Shown here: positions 56,618-64,000 of the stretch, piece by piece
How positions within the stretch are numbered: the first letter of the stretch is position 1
Layout of the letters: each line of letters opens with the position of its first letter
From: Methylobacter sp. BlB1
GTDB taxonomy: Bacteria; Pseudomonadota; Gammaproteobacteria; Methylococcales; Methylomonadaceae
Assembly: GCF_015476545.1 (NCBI RefSeq)
Contig: NZ_JADMKV010000015.1
Coordinates: forward strand, 21,765-85,764
Direction of reading: 5' to 3'
Length of the DNA stretch: 64,000 bases
Notes under the pieces: generated by a model
What the model saw: only the letters and a program-made list of their open reading frames with translations
Database searches by the model: none
What the model was told of the DNA's origin: nothing
Position numbers and translations under genes: made by a program

Positions 56618-57816
56618 GGTTTTGTATGGGTCGGCAACGTTGCAAAGCATAGGGCTATCATAGTGATAAACCAGTGCCCTTCGGTAAAGTCGAGAATTGT
56701 GGAGTTAAAAAGACTATTGGTGGCAAGCGCCACCAATATGCCTTGCGCCAGCCATTTATATTTATTTGCCAGTTTTAACGAACATTGATATTGACTGAAC
56801 AAAAAGGCTAAAAACAGCAACAGACCGGCTATGCCGGTCTGTACGGTAATCATTAAATATTCATTATGGGGATTGTTGGACGCAATATCGGTTTTTGCCG
56901 CCACTCTACCGTACTCAACAGGATAACTGCCTGTGCCATGGCCTAGCCAAGGGTTTTCAGCAATGAGCGTCAGCGAATGTTTCCAGAAAGTTAGTCTTTG
57001 TCCCTCGGATGAGTTGGTTCCACCGTTTTCAGAATGCAGATAATTTTGGGTTTGTGAAAAGCCCTCGTTGATGCGATTGGCTCTATCGGAACAGGTTATG
57101 AAGACTAAAAGTAGCGTGACGGTAGCAGTAATTAGCAATACTGCCTTTTTTGCAGGGAACCGCTGAATATAAAAAAGCATCATTAATAGCAGAAAGATCA
57201 ATTGTCCGGTGCGGCCGGAGACGAGGAAGAATAAATTGTGAATACATAAAATAATCAAAGCAATATAGAGCAACCTGTATTTGCCTGCTTGCAAGGATTT
57301 GTGTGCGCAGAAAAAGGCAAAGAAAGCCACTAAAAGGCTGTGAGTAATGCGGTTTTTAATGCAGGGGTCCATTGTCGGCTGCATATAATCGATGAAGCCG
57401 AAATAAATGGCATAAGAGCCTAATAGCGTCATAACAGACGCAATAATAAAAGCATTCCATGCCCATTGTCTGGTGGATTCGGACTGAAAAAATGGCGGCA
57501 GGATGATCAGCAACAAAAGCTCACGATATTTGCTGAGCGTGGAAAAGGCACTTTCAAGCGAGTTTGTGCTGTAAGTGACGCCAAAAGCTAAATAAAAAAA
57601 CAGTAATAATGCAAACAGAGCCAGCGGATTTTGCGTTACAAAGATTGGCAAGGATACAAATTGAGCCGAGCTGATCCACAACAGCAACAATGCCGCGGAA
57701 AATACAACAGTTAAGGCGGTAGAAAAAGGCAGGGTTAAAATCAGCAGAACGACGATATAGCTGCCAATGCCGATCATTAATGGCTGAGATTGGATATACT
57801 GTTTTTTAAAGGGCAT
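56605..57816 (-). CDS. waaL: O-antigen ligase/polymerase family membrane protein (WaaL-like)
   Basis: 403 residues, 10-12 membrane helices with one large periplasmic loop containing 'NENPWLGHGTGSYPVEY' and 'NNPHNEYLMITVQTGIAG', the Wzy_C/RfaL signature including the conserved His of 'HNEYL'. WaaL ligates undecaprenyl-linked O-antigen to lipid A-core in the periplasm. Placement within core-LPS genes favours ligase over polymerase, but the two are hard to tell apart by sequence. Confidence 0.83.
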   Translation of the reverse strand: MPFKKQYIQSQPLMIGIGSYIVVLLILTLPFSTALTVVFSAALLLLWISSAQFVSLPIFVTQNPLALFALLLFFYLAFGVTYSTNSLESAFSTLSKYRELLLLIILPPFFQSESTRQWAWNAFIIASVMTLLGSYAIYFGFIDYMQPTMDPCIKNRITHSLLVAFFAFFCAHKSLQAGKYRLLYIALIILCIHNLFFLVSGRTGQLIFLLLMMLFYIQRFPAKKAVLLITATVTLLLVFITCSDRANRINEGFSQTQNYLHSENGGTNSSEGQRLTFWKHSLTLIAENPWLGHGTGSYPVEYGRVAAKTDIASNNPHNEYLMITVQTGIAGLLLFLAFLFSQYQCSLKLANKYKWLAQGILVALATNSLFNSTILDFTEGHWFITMIALCFATLPTHTKPCSA

Positions 57817-58933
57817 GGGTTGTTTTCTGCTGTTGGCTTTGCTCTTGCTCTTGATTCAATATTAGCCGGATGGTTTTCTTGATGGCTTCCGGCCTGATAT
57901 TTTCCAGGCATGCGCTGCGGCTTTGTCGATTTCGGTCACAGCCTTCCTGATGGCAGGGCACGCAATCGGCAGTGCCTTGAATTAAATAAATATTGTTGAC
58001 TTGCTGATCGCCTTGTTTCCGGAATGGATTTTCGTCACTATCATAATTGGTGGGCCAAGGTGCCCATTTGACAGGATTGGTTGGGCCGTATAATGCAATG
58101 ACCGGAACGCCCATGGCCGCGGCCAGATGGGTTATGCCCGTGTCGGGACCGATGTATAATTTTGCCCTACTGATAATATCAGCAAGCTGCGATATAGAGG
58201 TTTTACCGGCTAAGTTTAAGACCTCAGGCGGTAATTGCCGATGAATTTCGTTTATGTAATCAATTTCTTCCGGCGCGGGGCCGCCTGACAGCACTACCTT
58301 TAAACCTGAATCCTGAAGAAATTGCGCAGTTTCAATCCAGCCATTGATCGTCCATCGTTTATAATGCCACATCGGATAGGCATGAAGAACGGCATAGGCC
58401 GAACTGCCAGAGAAAGCGGGAAGCGTTTGATAGTCAGTCGGTTGCGGAGAAACCAGCGTATAGTTTCTGGCGATGCCTAAGAGATCCGTCAGTTTTAAGA
58501 GTTGTAGCACGGTGTGCGTATTTTCATCATCAAATTCAGTCCAATATTGAACCAAATAGCGTTTCCATGCTCCTTTTTGATCTTTTTTCGGCACCACAGC
58601 AACACGCGTAGATGCAGCTAATAATCCATAAATGAAAGGGCGATCCCCTGTCTGTGTAATGACTGCCAGGCCGTATCTCCTAAATAATTGCGAAACAAGA
58701 TGTCGGTAATCAGCGTGTGTTGGACGTAAAGGCGTGGTTATTATCCGGTTGATATCTGGGTTTCCTTCTAAGATAGCGGCGGTGTTGTCAAATACCAAAA
58801 CATCTATTTGTGCCTGCGGATAGGCTTTATGAAGTGAGCGTACTAAGGGCGTTATCAGCAAGACATCGCCAAGATGGCGTAAGGCAATGACCAATATTCT
58901 GGAAGGAGGAGCTAGCGATGGATGTTTCTTCAT
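57806..58933 (-). CDS. waaQ: Lipopolysaccharide heptosyltransferase (GT9, WaaQ-like)
   Basis: 375 residues, GT-B fold of family 9. 'RILVIALRHLGDVLLITPLVRSLHKAYP' at the N-terminus, 'YAVLHAYPMWHYKRW' and the donor-site 'YIGPDTGITHLAAAMGVPVIALYGPTNP' near the C-terminus. The Arg-x2-Gly-Asp start and the Asp-Thr-Gly-x3-Leu-Ala motif bind ADP-heptose. It resembles heptosyltransferase III more than WaaC/WaaF, but a WaaF role is not excluded. First gene of the minus-strand core operon. Confidence 0.84.
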   Translation of the reverse strand: MKKHPSLAPPSRILVIALRHLGDVLLITPLVRSLHKAYPQAQIDVLVFDNTAAILEGNPDINRIITTPLRPTHADYRHLVSQLFRRYGLAVITQTGDRPFIYGLLAASTRVAVVPKKDQKGAWKRYLVQYWTEFDDENTHTVLQLLKLTDLLGIARNYTLVSPQPTDYQTLPAFSGSSAYAVLHAYPMWHYKRWTINGWIETAQFLQDSGLKVVLSGGPAPEEIDYINEIHRQLPPEVLNLAGKTSISQLADIISRAKLYIGPDTGITHLAAAMGVPVIALYGPTNPVKWAPWPTNYDSDENPFRKQGDQQVNNIYLIQGTADCVPCHQEGCDRNRQSRSACLENIRPEAIKKTIRLILNQEQEQSQQQKTTHAL

Positions 58934-59149
58934 TCAGTGTATGCAATTTTTAATCTCATAACAATACCGCGATATTTTACAGTCTTGCTATGGAATGTAT
59001 AGCTTGTGTTCCAGAGGCGAAACAGTCTGATAAAAGCATCAGATGGAAGGCTATTACAGTCTTTTTCGTTAAAGAATGGTAATATTTTACTCATTTAAAC
59101 ATGAGTTACTACTGCCAAAGCATGTGAGTGGCATGAATTATATAAAAGT
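58934..59149. promoter_or_regulatory. Divergent region between core operon and msbA
   Basis: 216 bp, no gene. An 18-base inverted repeat ACTCAT-N6-ATGAGT lies at 59089-59106, 44 bases before msbA, a possible operator. No confident promoter hexamers. Confidence 0.3.
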
Positions 59150-60910
59150 ATGAAAAAAGAATCTGAAGCGAGTATACAAATATACAAGCGATTATTGACT
59201 TATGTAAAACCGCATCGTGGTTTTTTTGCAATCAGTATTCTGGGTTTTCTGATTTACTCGGCTACTCAGCCATTATTCGCGTCATTGATCAAGCATATTA
59301 TTGACACGCTGCAAACCGAAGTGCGTGAGGGCATGTATTATTTGCCGTTGCTGTTTAGCGGCTTGATTGTGGTGCGAGGATTGGGAGCTTATCTGGGCAA
59401 TTATTTTCTGGCCAAAGTATCCTGTAACGTCGTGCATGCACTAAGATGCGAAATTTTTGATCATTACACTCGTTTGCCGACTACATATTTTGACGCGAAC
59501 AATAGCGGTTATATGATTGCGAGAATCTCTAATAATGTAGGCGAAGTTACTAAGGCGACTACCGATGCAGTGCGCACTTTTGTCAGGGAAGGTTTGACCG
59601 CTATAGGTTTACTAGGCTACCTATTCTATTCAAACTGGATGTTATCGATGGTCTTTGTTGCCATAACGCCGATTATTGCGGTGCTGGTGAGCTATGTCAG
59701 TAAGCGGTTGCGAAACATCAGCAAGAAAATCCAGCAATCAGTAGGCGATATAACGCATATCACGTCCGAGCTGGTAGGCGGCCATCGAATCGTGCGCAGC
59801 TATGGCGGCGAGGATTATGAGCGTCGGCGGTTTATGGAGAGCAGCCTGGATAATCGGCGGCAATCGCTAAAGCTCGCCACGACACAGGCCGTGCATAATC
59901 CGATCATACAGCTCATCATTGCTGTAGCATTGTCTGGTTTGATGTATATGGCGCTGTTTTTTATGGAGCAGTCCAGCACGGGTGAGTTTGTAGGCTATCT
60001 GACCGCGGCATTTCTGTTGCCCAGACCTGTCAGACAGTTAACGGAGGTTAATGGCGATATTCAAAAAGGTATTGCGGCGGCTGAATCCCTGTTCGATGTT
60101 CTGGATGAGCCAACAGAGCAGAATGATGGCACTTATCAAATAGATAAATGCAAAGGCAAGCTGGAGTTCAAGAACGTATCTTTTAAATATCCCGGAGCTA
60201 CTGAGCTTGCTCTAAGAAACATCAGTTTCAAAGCGGATCCGGGGCAGACTATAGCGCTAGTCGGCGCTTCCGGCGGCGGCAAAAGCACGCTGGCTAATCT
60301 GGTTTCCCGTTTTTATACGCTTAAGACAGGCGAAATATTGCTCGATGGCGTTGAAATCAATACCTATGAACTAGCGAATTTAAGAAAACACCTGGCATTG
60401 GTTAATCAACAAGTCACCTTATTCAATGATACGATAGCCAATAATATAGCTTACGGCGCGCTGGCAAACGCTGACAGAAAAGACATTATTGCCGCTGCAA
60501 CCGATGCTTATGCAATGGAATTCATCAGCAAGCTGGAGCTGGGGCTTGATACCGAAATAGGAGAAAACGGCGTCAAATTGTCGGGTGGACAAAGGCAACG
60601 ATTAGCATTGGCAAGAGCGCTGCTGAAAGATGCGCCAGTCTTGATACTAGATGAGGCAACGTCGGCGCTGGATACCGAGTCGGAACGCTTTATACAGGCG
60701 GCCTTGCAAATAGTTATGCGCAATCGGACAACACTGGTGATAGCTCATAGACTATCAACCATAGAAAATGCGGATATGATTCTGGTTATCGATCATGGTC
60801 AAATTGTGGAAAGAGGTACGCATCAGGAACTCATTAAAAAAAATGGGGCTTATGCTCGCTTGCATCAGATGCAGCACAGGAATGACCTGAAACAAGCGGT
60901 TGTCAATTAA
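59150..60910 (+). CDS. msbA: Lipid A-core flippase MsbA (ABC exporter)
   Basis: Half-size ABC exporter that flips lipid A-core across the inner membrane. 586 residues: six membrane helices (to ~310), then the nucleotide-binding domain with Walker A 'GASGGGKST' near 380, signature 'LSGGQRQR', Walker B 'VLILDEATSALD' and switch 'IAHRLS'. The loop 'YFDANNSGYMIARISNNV' and 'VGGHRIVRSYGGEDYE' are MsbA features. It heads the plus-strand LPS block. Confidence 0.94.
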   Translation: MKKESEASIQIYKRLLTYVKPHRGFFAISILGFLIYSATQPLFASLIKHIIDTLQTEVREGMYYLPLLFSGLIVVRGLGAYLGNYFLAKVSCNVVHALRCEIFDHYTRLPTTYFDANNSGYMIARISNNVGEVTKATTDAVRTFVREGLTAIGLLGYLFYSNWMLSMVFVAITPIIAVLVSYVSKRLRNISKKIQQSVGDITHITSELVGGHRIVRSYGGEDYERRRFMESSLDNRRQSLKLATTQAVHNPIIQLIIAVALSGLMYMALFFMEQSSTGEFVGYLTAAFLLPRPVRQLTEVNGDIQKGIAAAESLFDVLDEPTEQNDGTYQIDKCKGKLEFKNVSFKYPGATELALRNISFKADPGQTIALVGASGGGKSTLANLVSRFYTLKTGEILLDGVEINTYELANLRKHLALVNQQVTLFNDTIANNIAYGALANADRKDIIAAATDAYAMEFISKLELGLDTEIGENGVKLSGGQRQRLALARALLKDAPVLILDEATSALDTESERFIQAALQIVMRNRTTLVIAHRLSTIENADMILVIDHGQIVERGTHQELIKKNGAYARLHQMQHRNDLKQAVVN

Positions 60911-60991
60911 TTGCCTATCTATTCGTTTTTAATAAAAACACTTTGTTTTAGCATGGCTAAAAAAGCCTTTTGAAACTATGGGGATACTATT

Positions 60992-61567
60992 TTGAAAGCA
61001 TTTATTTCTGAGCTTGAAGAGCACAGAGAAATGATGACGCGCTTGGCCGACTGCTCCGAGAAAATAGAAGCGGCCGGAGAGCTATTGATCACGATCCTGA
61101 AGCAGGGCGGAAAAATATTATTATGCGGCAATGGCGGCAGTGCTGCAGATTGTCAGCATATTGCAGCAGAACTGGTTGTCAGGTATGAGAAAAAACGGCG
61201 GGCGCTGGCAGCGATCGCCTTGACGACAGACAGTTCTATTTTAACGGCTCATACCAATGACTTTGAGTTTGAAACGGTTTTCTCGCGTCAGGTGGAAGCT
61301 CTTGCCAATGAAAAAGATTGTTTGGTAGCTATCTCCACATCGGGGCGAAGCAAGAATATTCTAAAAGCAGTTGAGGTTGCTAAGTCGAAAGGCATGGCAG
61401 TGGTCGGTTTAACGGGCGGTGAAGGCGGAGAGTTGCATCATCAGGCTACGCTCTCAATCATTGTGCCTTCCGCGGTAACGGCAAGAATTCAAGAAGCGCA
61501 TATATTGATAGGCCACTGGTGGTGCAGTGTGATTGAGGAGGCAGCCGATGTTGGTAGCGGCGTCTGA
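60992..61567 (+). CDS. gmhA: Phosphoheptose isomerase
   Basis: Converts sedoheptulose-7-P to D-glycero-D-manno-heptose-7-P, the first step to ADP-heptose. 191-residue SIS domain: 'LLCGNGGSAADCQHIAAELVVRY', 'VAISTSGRSKNILKAVEVAK', 'GLTGGEGGEL' and 'RIQEAHILIGHWW'. TTG start at 60992 with GGGA about 8 bases upstream. It overlaps hldE by 20 bp. Confidence 0.93.
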   Translation: MKAFISELEEHREMMTRLADCSEKIEAAGELLITILKQGGKILLCGNGGSAADCQHIAAELVVRYEKKRRALAAIALTTDSSILTAHTNDFEFETVFSRQVEALANEKDCLVAISTSGRSKNILKAVEVAKSKGMAVVGLTGGEGGELHHQATLSIIVPSAVTARIQEAHILIGHWWCSVIEEAADVGSGV

Positions 61568-62972
61568 GTTCAAACAGGCTCATATTGTTGTCGTAGGCGA
61601 TGTCATGCTGGATCGCTACTGGTCAGGGCTGGCCGGCCGGATTTCGCCGGAAGCGCCTGTGCCGGTGGTTCGGGTCAAAGATATTGAAGATCGTATTGGT
61701 GGAGCCGGTAACGTAGCGTTGAATATCGCCAAACTGGGTGGTCGAGTGACATTATTGGGCGTCATTGGTGATGATGCCGAGGGCCAGATTCTTCAGAAAT
61801 TGTTGGAGGCAGAAGGCGTTGCATGCGACTTCGTTGTTGAGCCTAATATGCGTAGCATCTGTAAATTGCGGATTATGGCCCAGCATCAGCAACTGCTCCG
61901 GCTTGATTTCGAAGAAACGCCGTTGCCGGTTAATAAAGAAGCCTTGCTAGCACGGCTTGCGCAGTATCTGCCTAAAAGTGATGCGGTCGTTTTCTCCGAT
62001 TACGGCAAAGGTACATTGGCCCATGTTTCGGAATACATAGCTCATGCCAGACAGGCTGGAGTTAAGGTTCTGGTCGATCCCAAAGGGGTTGATTATGGAC
62101 GTTATGCTCAGGCCGATATCATAACGCCAAATCTTTCTGAATTGCAGGCCGTAGTGGGGGCTTGCGGAGACGAAAACAGCCTGATTGAAAGAGGTCGATT
62201 GCTGTTGCAGCAATATCAAATCGAGACGCTATTGCTGACACGCGGTGAAGCCGGCATGACGTTGATACAAGATGCGCATGTGCATTCCCTTCCGGCTCAA
62301 GCCAAGGATGTGTTTGATGTAACTGGCGCAGGCGATACGGTTATTGCGGTAATGGCTTTAGGCGTAGCGATTGGTAAAACCCTGCGCGATGCGATGTATT
62401 TGGCCAATTTGGCTGGCGGCATTGTAGTCGGTAAGCTCGGTACGTCGACTGTCTCTCTGCTCGAATTAATGCAGGCTACGCATAGCGATCGGGATTCACA
62501 ATACGGTGTCGTTTCTGAAGACGAATTAGCTCAAATTATCGTCAAGGCAAAAGCCAATGGCGAGCGAATCATTATGACTAACGGCTGCTTCGATTTACTG
62601 CATGCCGGGCATGTCACTTATCTGGAGCAGGCCAGGGCTTTGGGTGACAGGTTGATTGTCGCGGTTAATTCTGATGCGTCAGTCAGACAGCTTAAAGGTA
62701 ATTCACGTCCGATTAATGGTCTTCAGCAACGTATGCTGGTGCTTGCGGCATTGGCCTGTGTGGATTGGGTAGTGTCGTTCGAAGAGGAAACGCCAGAGCG
62801 CTTATATTGCAGATTATTACCTGATGTCATCGTCAAAGGTGGCGATTATCGGCTCGAGCAAATCGCCGGCAGTGATTGCGTTATACAAGCGGGGGGCGAA
62901 GTGAAAATTTTACAGTTTGTTGATGGTCAGTCGACAACGTCCATGATCAAGAAAGCGAGGGGAGAAGAATGA
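61548..62972 (+). CDS. hldE: Bifunctional heptose 7-phosphate kinase / heptose 1-phosphate adenylyltransferase
   Basis: Makes D-beta-D-heptose-1,7-bisphosphate, then ADP-D-heptose. 474 residues (E. coli 477): N-terminal PfkB-type kinase with '[15 protein letters not shown]' and the anion hole '[12 protein letters not shown]', then a C-terminal nucleotidyltransferase with '[20 protein letters not shown]' and 'VKGGDY'. ATG at 61548 is chosen because GAGGAGG lies 5-6 bases before it; an in-frame TTG at 61533 precedes that site. Overlaps hldD by 4 bp. Confidence 0.96.
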   Translation: MLVAASEFKQAHIVVVGDVMLDRYWSGLAGRISPEAPVPVVRVKDIEDRIGGAGNVALNIAKLGGRVTLLGVIGDDAEGQILQKLLEAEGVACDFVVEPNMRSICKLRIMAQHQQLLRLDFEETPLPVNKEALLARLAQYLPKSDAVVFSDYGKGTLAHVSEYIAHARQAGVKVLVDPKGVDYGRYAQADIITPNLSELQAVVGACGDENSLIERGRLLLQQYQIETLLLTRGEAGMTLIQDAHVHSLPAQAKDVFDVTGAGDTVIAVMALGVAIGKTLRDAMYLANLAGGIVVGKLGTSTVSLLELMQATHSDRDSQYGVVSEDELAQIIVKAKANGERIIMTNGCFDLLHAGHVTYLEQARALGDRLIVAVNSDASVRQLKGNSRPINGLQQRMLVLAALACVDWVVSFEEETPERLYCRLLPDVIVKGGDYRLEQIAGSDCVIQAGGEVKILQFVDGQSTTSMIKKARGEE

Positions 62973-63934
62973 TTGTTGTTACCGGAGGCGCGGGATTTAT
63001 CGGCAGTAATATTGTTCGAGCCTTAAACGAGCGCGGTGAGCGCAATATATTGCTGGTCGATCATCTGGTTAACGGCCGGAAAGTGCATAATATTGCTGAT
63101 CTGGATATCGCCGATTACATGGATAAAGCTCAATTCATAGAAAAAATTGAATCGCCGGCTTTTCTAAACGATGTGCGCGCCGTTTTTCATCAAGGGGCCT
63201 GTTCTTCGACAACAGAGTGGGACGGGCAATTCGTCATGATGAATAATTACGATTATTCAAAACGCTTGTTGCATTGGTGTATCGCAAAAAATGCAGCGTT
63301 TATATATGCATCATCTGCTTCGGTTTATGGTAATGGCAAGCACGGCTTTCGCGTCGATCGCAAATGCGAACATCCCATCAATATGTATGCCTATTCAAAA
63401 TTTCAATTTGATCAATATGTTCGTCAGCTATTGCCAAGTACGAAGAGCCAGATTGTCGGATTTCGGTACTTCAATGTTTATGGCCCAAGAGAACAGCATA
63501 AAGGCTCAATGAGCAGCACGGCATTTCATTTTAATCGTCAGATTATAGAGCAAAAGCGAGCCAAGCTATTTGCCGGTTGTGATGGCCTGGCTGACGGCGA
63601 GCAAAAACGAGACTTTGTCTACGTCGATGATGTGGTAGATGTTAACTTATGGTTCTTGGATCATCCTGATCAGCATGGTATTTATAATATCGGAACCGGG
63701 CAGGCCGAAACCTTCAACACCGTTGCTCGAGCGGTTATCGATTGGCATAAAGAAGGTGGTATTGAATATATTCCTTTTCCTGAACATTTAAAAGGCGCTT
63801 ATCAAAGTTATACCCAGGCGGATATTTCAGGCTTAAGACGGGTTGGTTATACCAAGGAATTTGTTAGCGTTAAAGAAGGTGTTGCCAGATATTTAAACTG
63901 GTTAAATTCTGCAGACAATAAAATACCTGTCTGA
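62969..63934 (+). CDS. hldD: ADP-L-glycero-D-manno-heptose 6-epimerase
   Basis: Final step of ADP-heptose synthesis. 321-residue extended SDR: '[20 protein letters not shown]', '[14 protein letters not shown]' (HldD-specific), catalytic Tyr-x3-Lys in '[13 protein letters not shown]', and '[17 protein letters not shown]'. ATGA overlap with hldE. gmhA-hldE-hldD together give the complete ADP-heptose route apart from GmhB, which is not in the window. Confidence 0.97.
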   Translation: MIVVTGGAGFIGSNIVRALNERGERNILLVDHLVNGRKVHNIADLDIADYMDKAQFIEKIESPAFLNDVRAVFHQGACSSTTEWDGQFVMMNNYDYSKRLLHWCIAKNAAFIYASSASVYGNGKHGFRVDRKCEHPINMYAYSKFQFDQYVRQLLPSTKSQIVGFRYFNVYGPREQHKGSMSSTAFHFNRQIIEQKRAKLFAGCDGLADGEQKRDFVYVDDVVDVNLWFLDHPDQHGIYNIGTGQAETFNTVARAVIDWHKEGGIEYIPFPEHLKGAYQSYTQADISGLRRVGYTKEFVSVKEGVARYLNWLNSADNKIPV

Positions 63935-63947
63935 AGAAAATTATTGC

Positions 63948-63975
63948 TTGACGAATGAAAAAAAGCCGGTAGAAT
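63948..63975 (+). promoter_or_regulatory. Stable-RNA-type sigma-70 promoter at the window edge
   Basis: -35 TTGACG (63948-63953), 16-base spacer, -10 TAGAAT (63970-63975), followed by a GC-rich ACGCC discriminator. This layout, seen at many gammaproteobacterial tRNA and rRNA promoters under stringent control, suggests an RNA gene just beyond the right edge. Confidence 0.65.
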
Positions 63976-64000
63976 ACGCCTCTTCCTTCGGGGCAGGCGC

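Overview
The window reads as a chromosomal segment of a gammaproteobacterium, most likely a methanotroph of the order Methylococcales. The housekeeping blocks have gammaproteobacterial gene order (hisBHAFIE followed by tatABC; rpsU-yqeY-dnaG-rpoD; metK-ahcY-metF; guaB-guaA-tadA; msbA with ADP-heptose genes). The methanotroph assignment is an inference. It rests mainly on a pair of secreted copper-type proteins at 51.7-53.6 kb that resemble proteins encoded near ammonia/methane monooxygenase genes. No monooxygenase gene lies in the window. I saw no phage, insertion sequence, rRNA gene or CRISPR array. There is one tRNA gene.

Region 1 (1-17.5 kb) is a surface-polysaccharide (O-antigen type) locus, all on the + strand. 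It holds a truncated GT-C-like membrane protein, gmd and rmd (GDP-D-rhamnose), three GT4 and two GT2 glycosyltransferases, an ABC-2 polysaccharide export permease with no adjacent ATPase, an SDR protein, a MurJ/Wzx-like flippase, and a terminal trio resembling wbpV-wbpL-wbpM (UDP-QuiNAc route and lipid-linked initiation). Region 2 (17.5-22.2 kb) has a LysR regulator, a methyltransferase, a rhodanese and typA. On each side of this block, just past the end of a + strand gene, is a strong intrinsic terminator that points along the MINUS strand. Each belongs to a structured stretch that looks like an unannotated small RNA. The one at 21.9-22.0 kb carries six GGA motifs inside a closing helix and looks like an RsmY/RsmZ/CsrB-type CsrA sponge. 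The one at 17.5-17.6 kb can form a perfect 7+7 bp H-type pseudoknot with an anti-Shine-Dalgarno loop.

Region 3 (22.2-31 kb) has histidine biosynthesis, the Tat translocase, an SGNH lipoprotein, folate genes (pteridine reductase, folK, folB), plsY and tsaD. Region 4 (31-35.6 kb) is the macromolecular-synthesis operon rpsU-yqeY-dnaG-rpoD with a good sigma-70 promoter, ending in a CAU-anticodon tRNA gene. Region 5 (35.6-44.7 kb) has the activated-methyl cycle and methylene-THF reductase (metK-ahcY-metF), bioA, rsmE, a CPBP protease, yajQ, cca and a TauE-type permease. Region 6 (44.8-51.5 kb) has a secreted GlcG/HbpS-like protein, guaB, guaA, tadA and pgi.

Region 7 (51.7-55 kb) is the copper-type cassette: a membrane-anchored protein whose predicted mature N-terminus is histidine, a cupredoxin protein with a Met/His-rich N-terminus, a YqaA-like protein, and an unrecognised membrane protein with an apparent internal duplication. 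Region 8 (55-64 kb) is the LPS core locus: two GT2 enzymes, an O-antigen ligase-like protein and a GT9 heptosyltransferase on the minus strand, then msbA, gmhA, hldE and hldD on the plus strand. Region 1 would make the O-chain, and region 8 would make the core, attach the chain and export lipid A-core. A stable-RNA-type promoter points out of the right edge.
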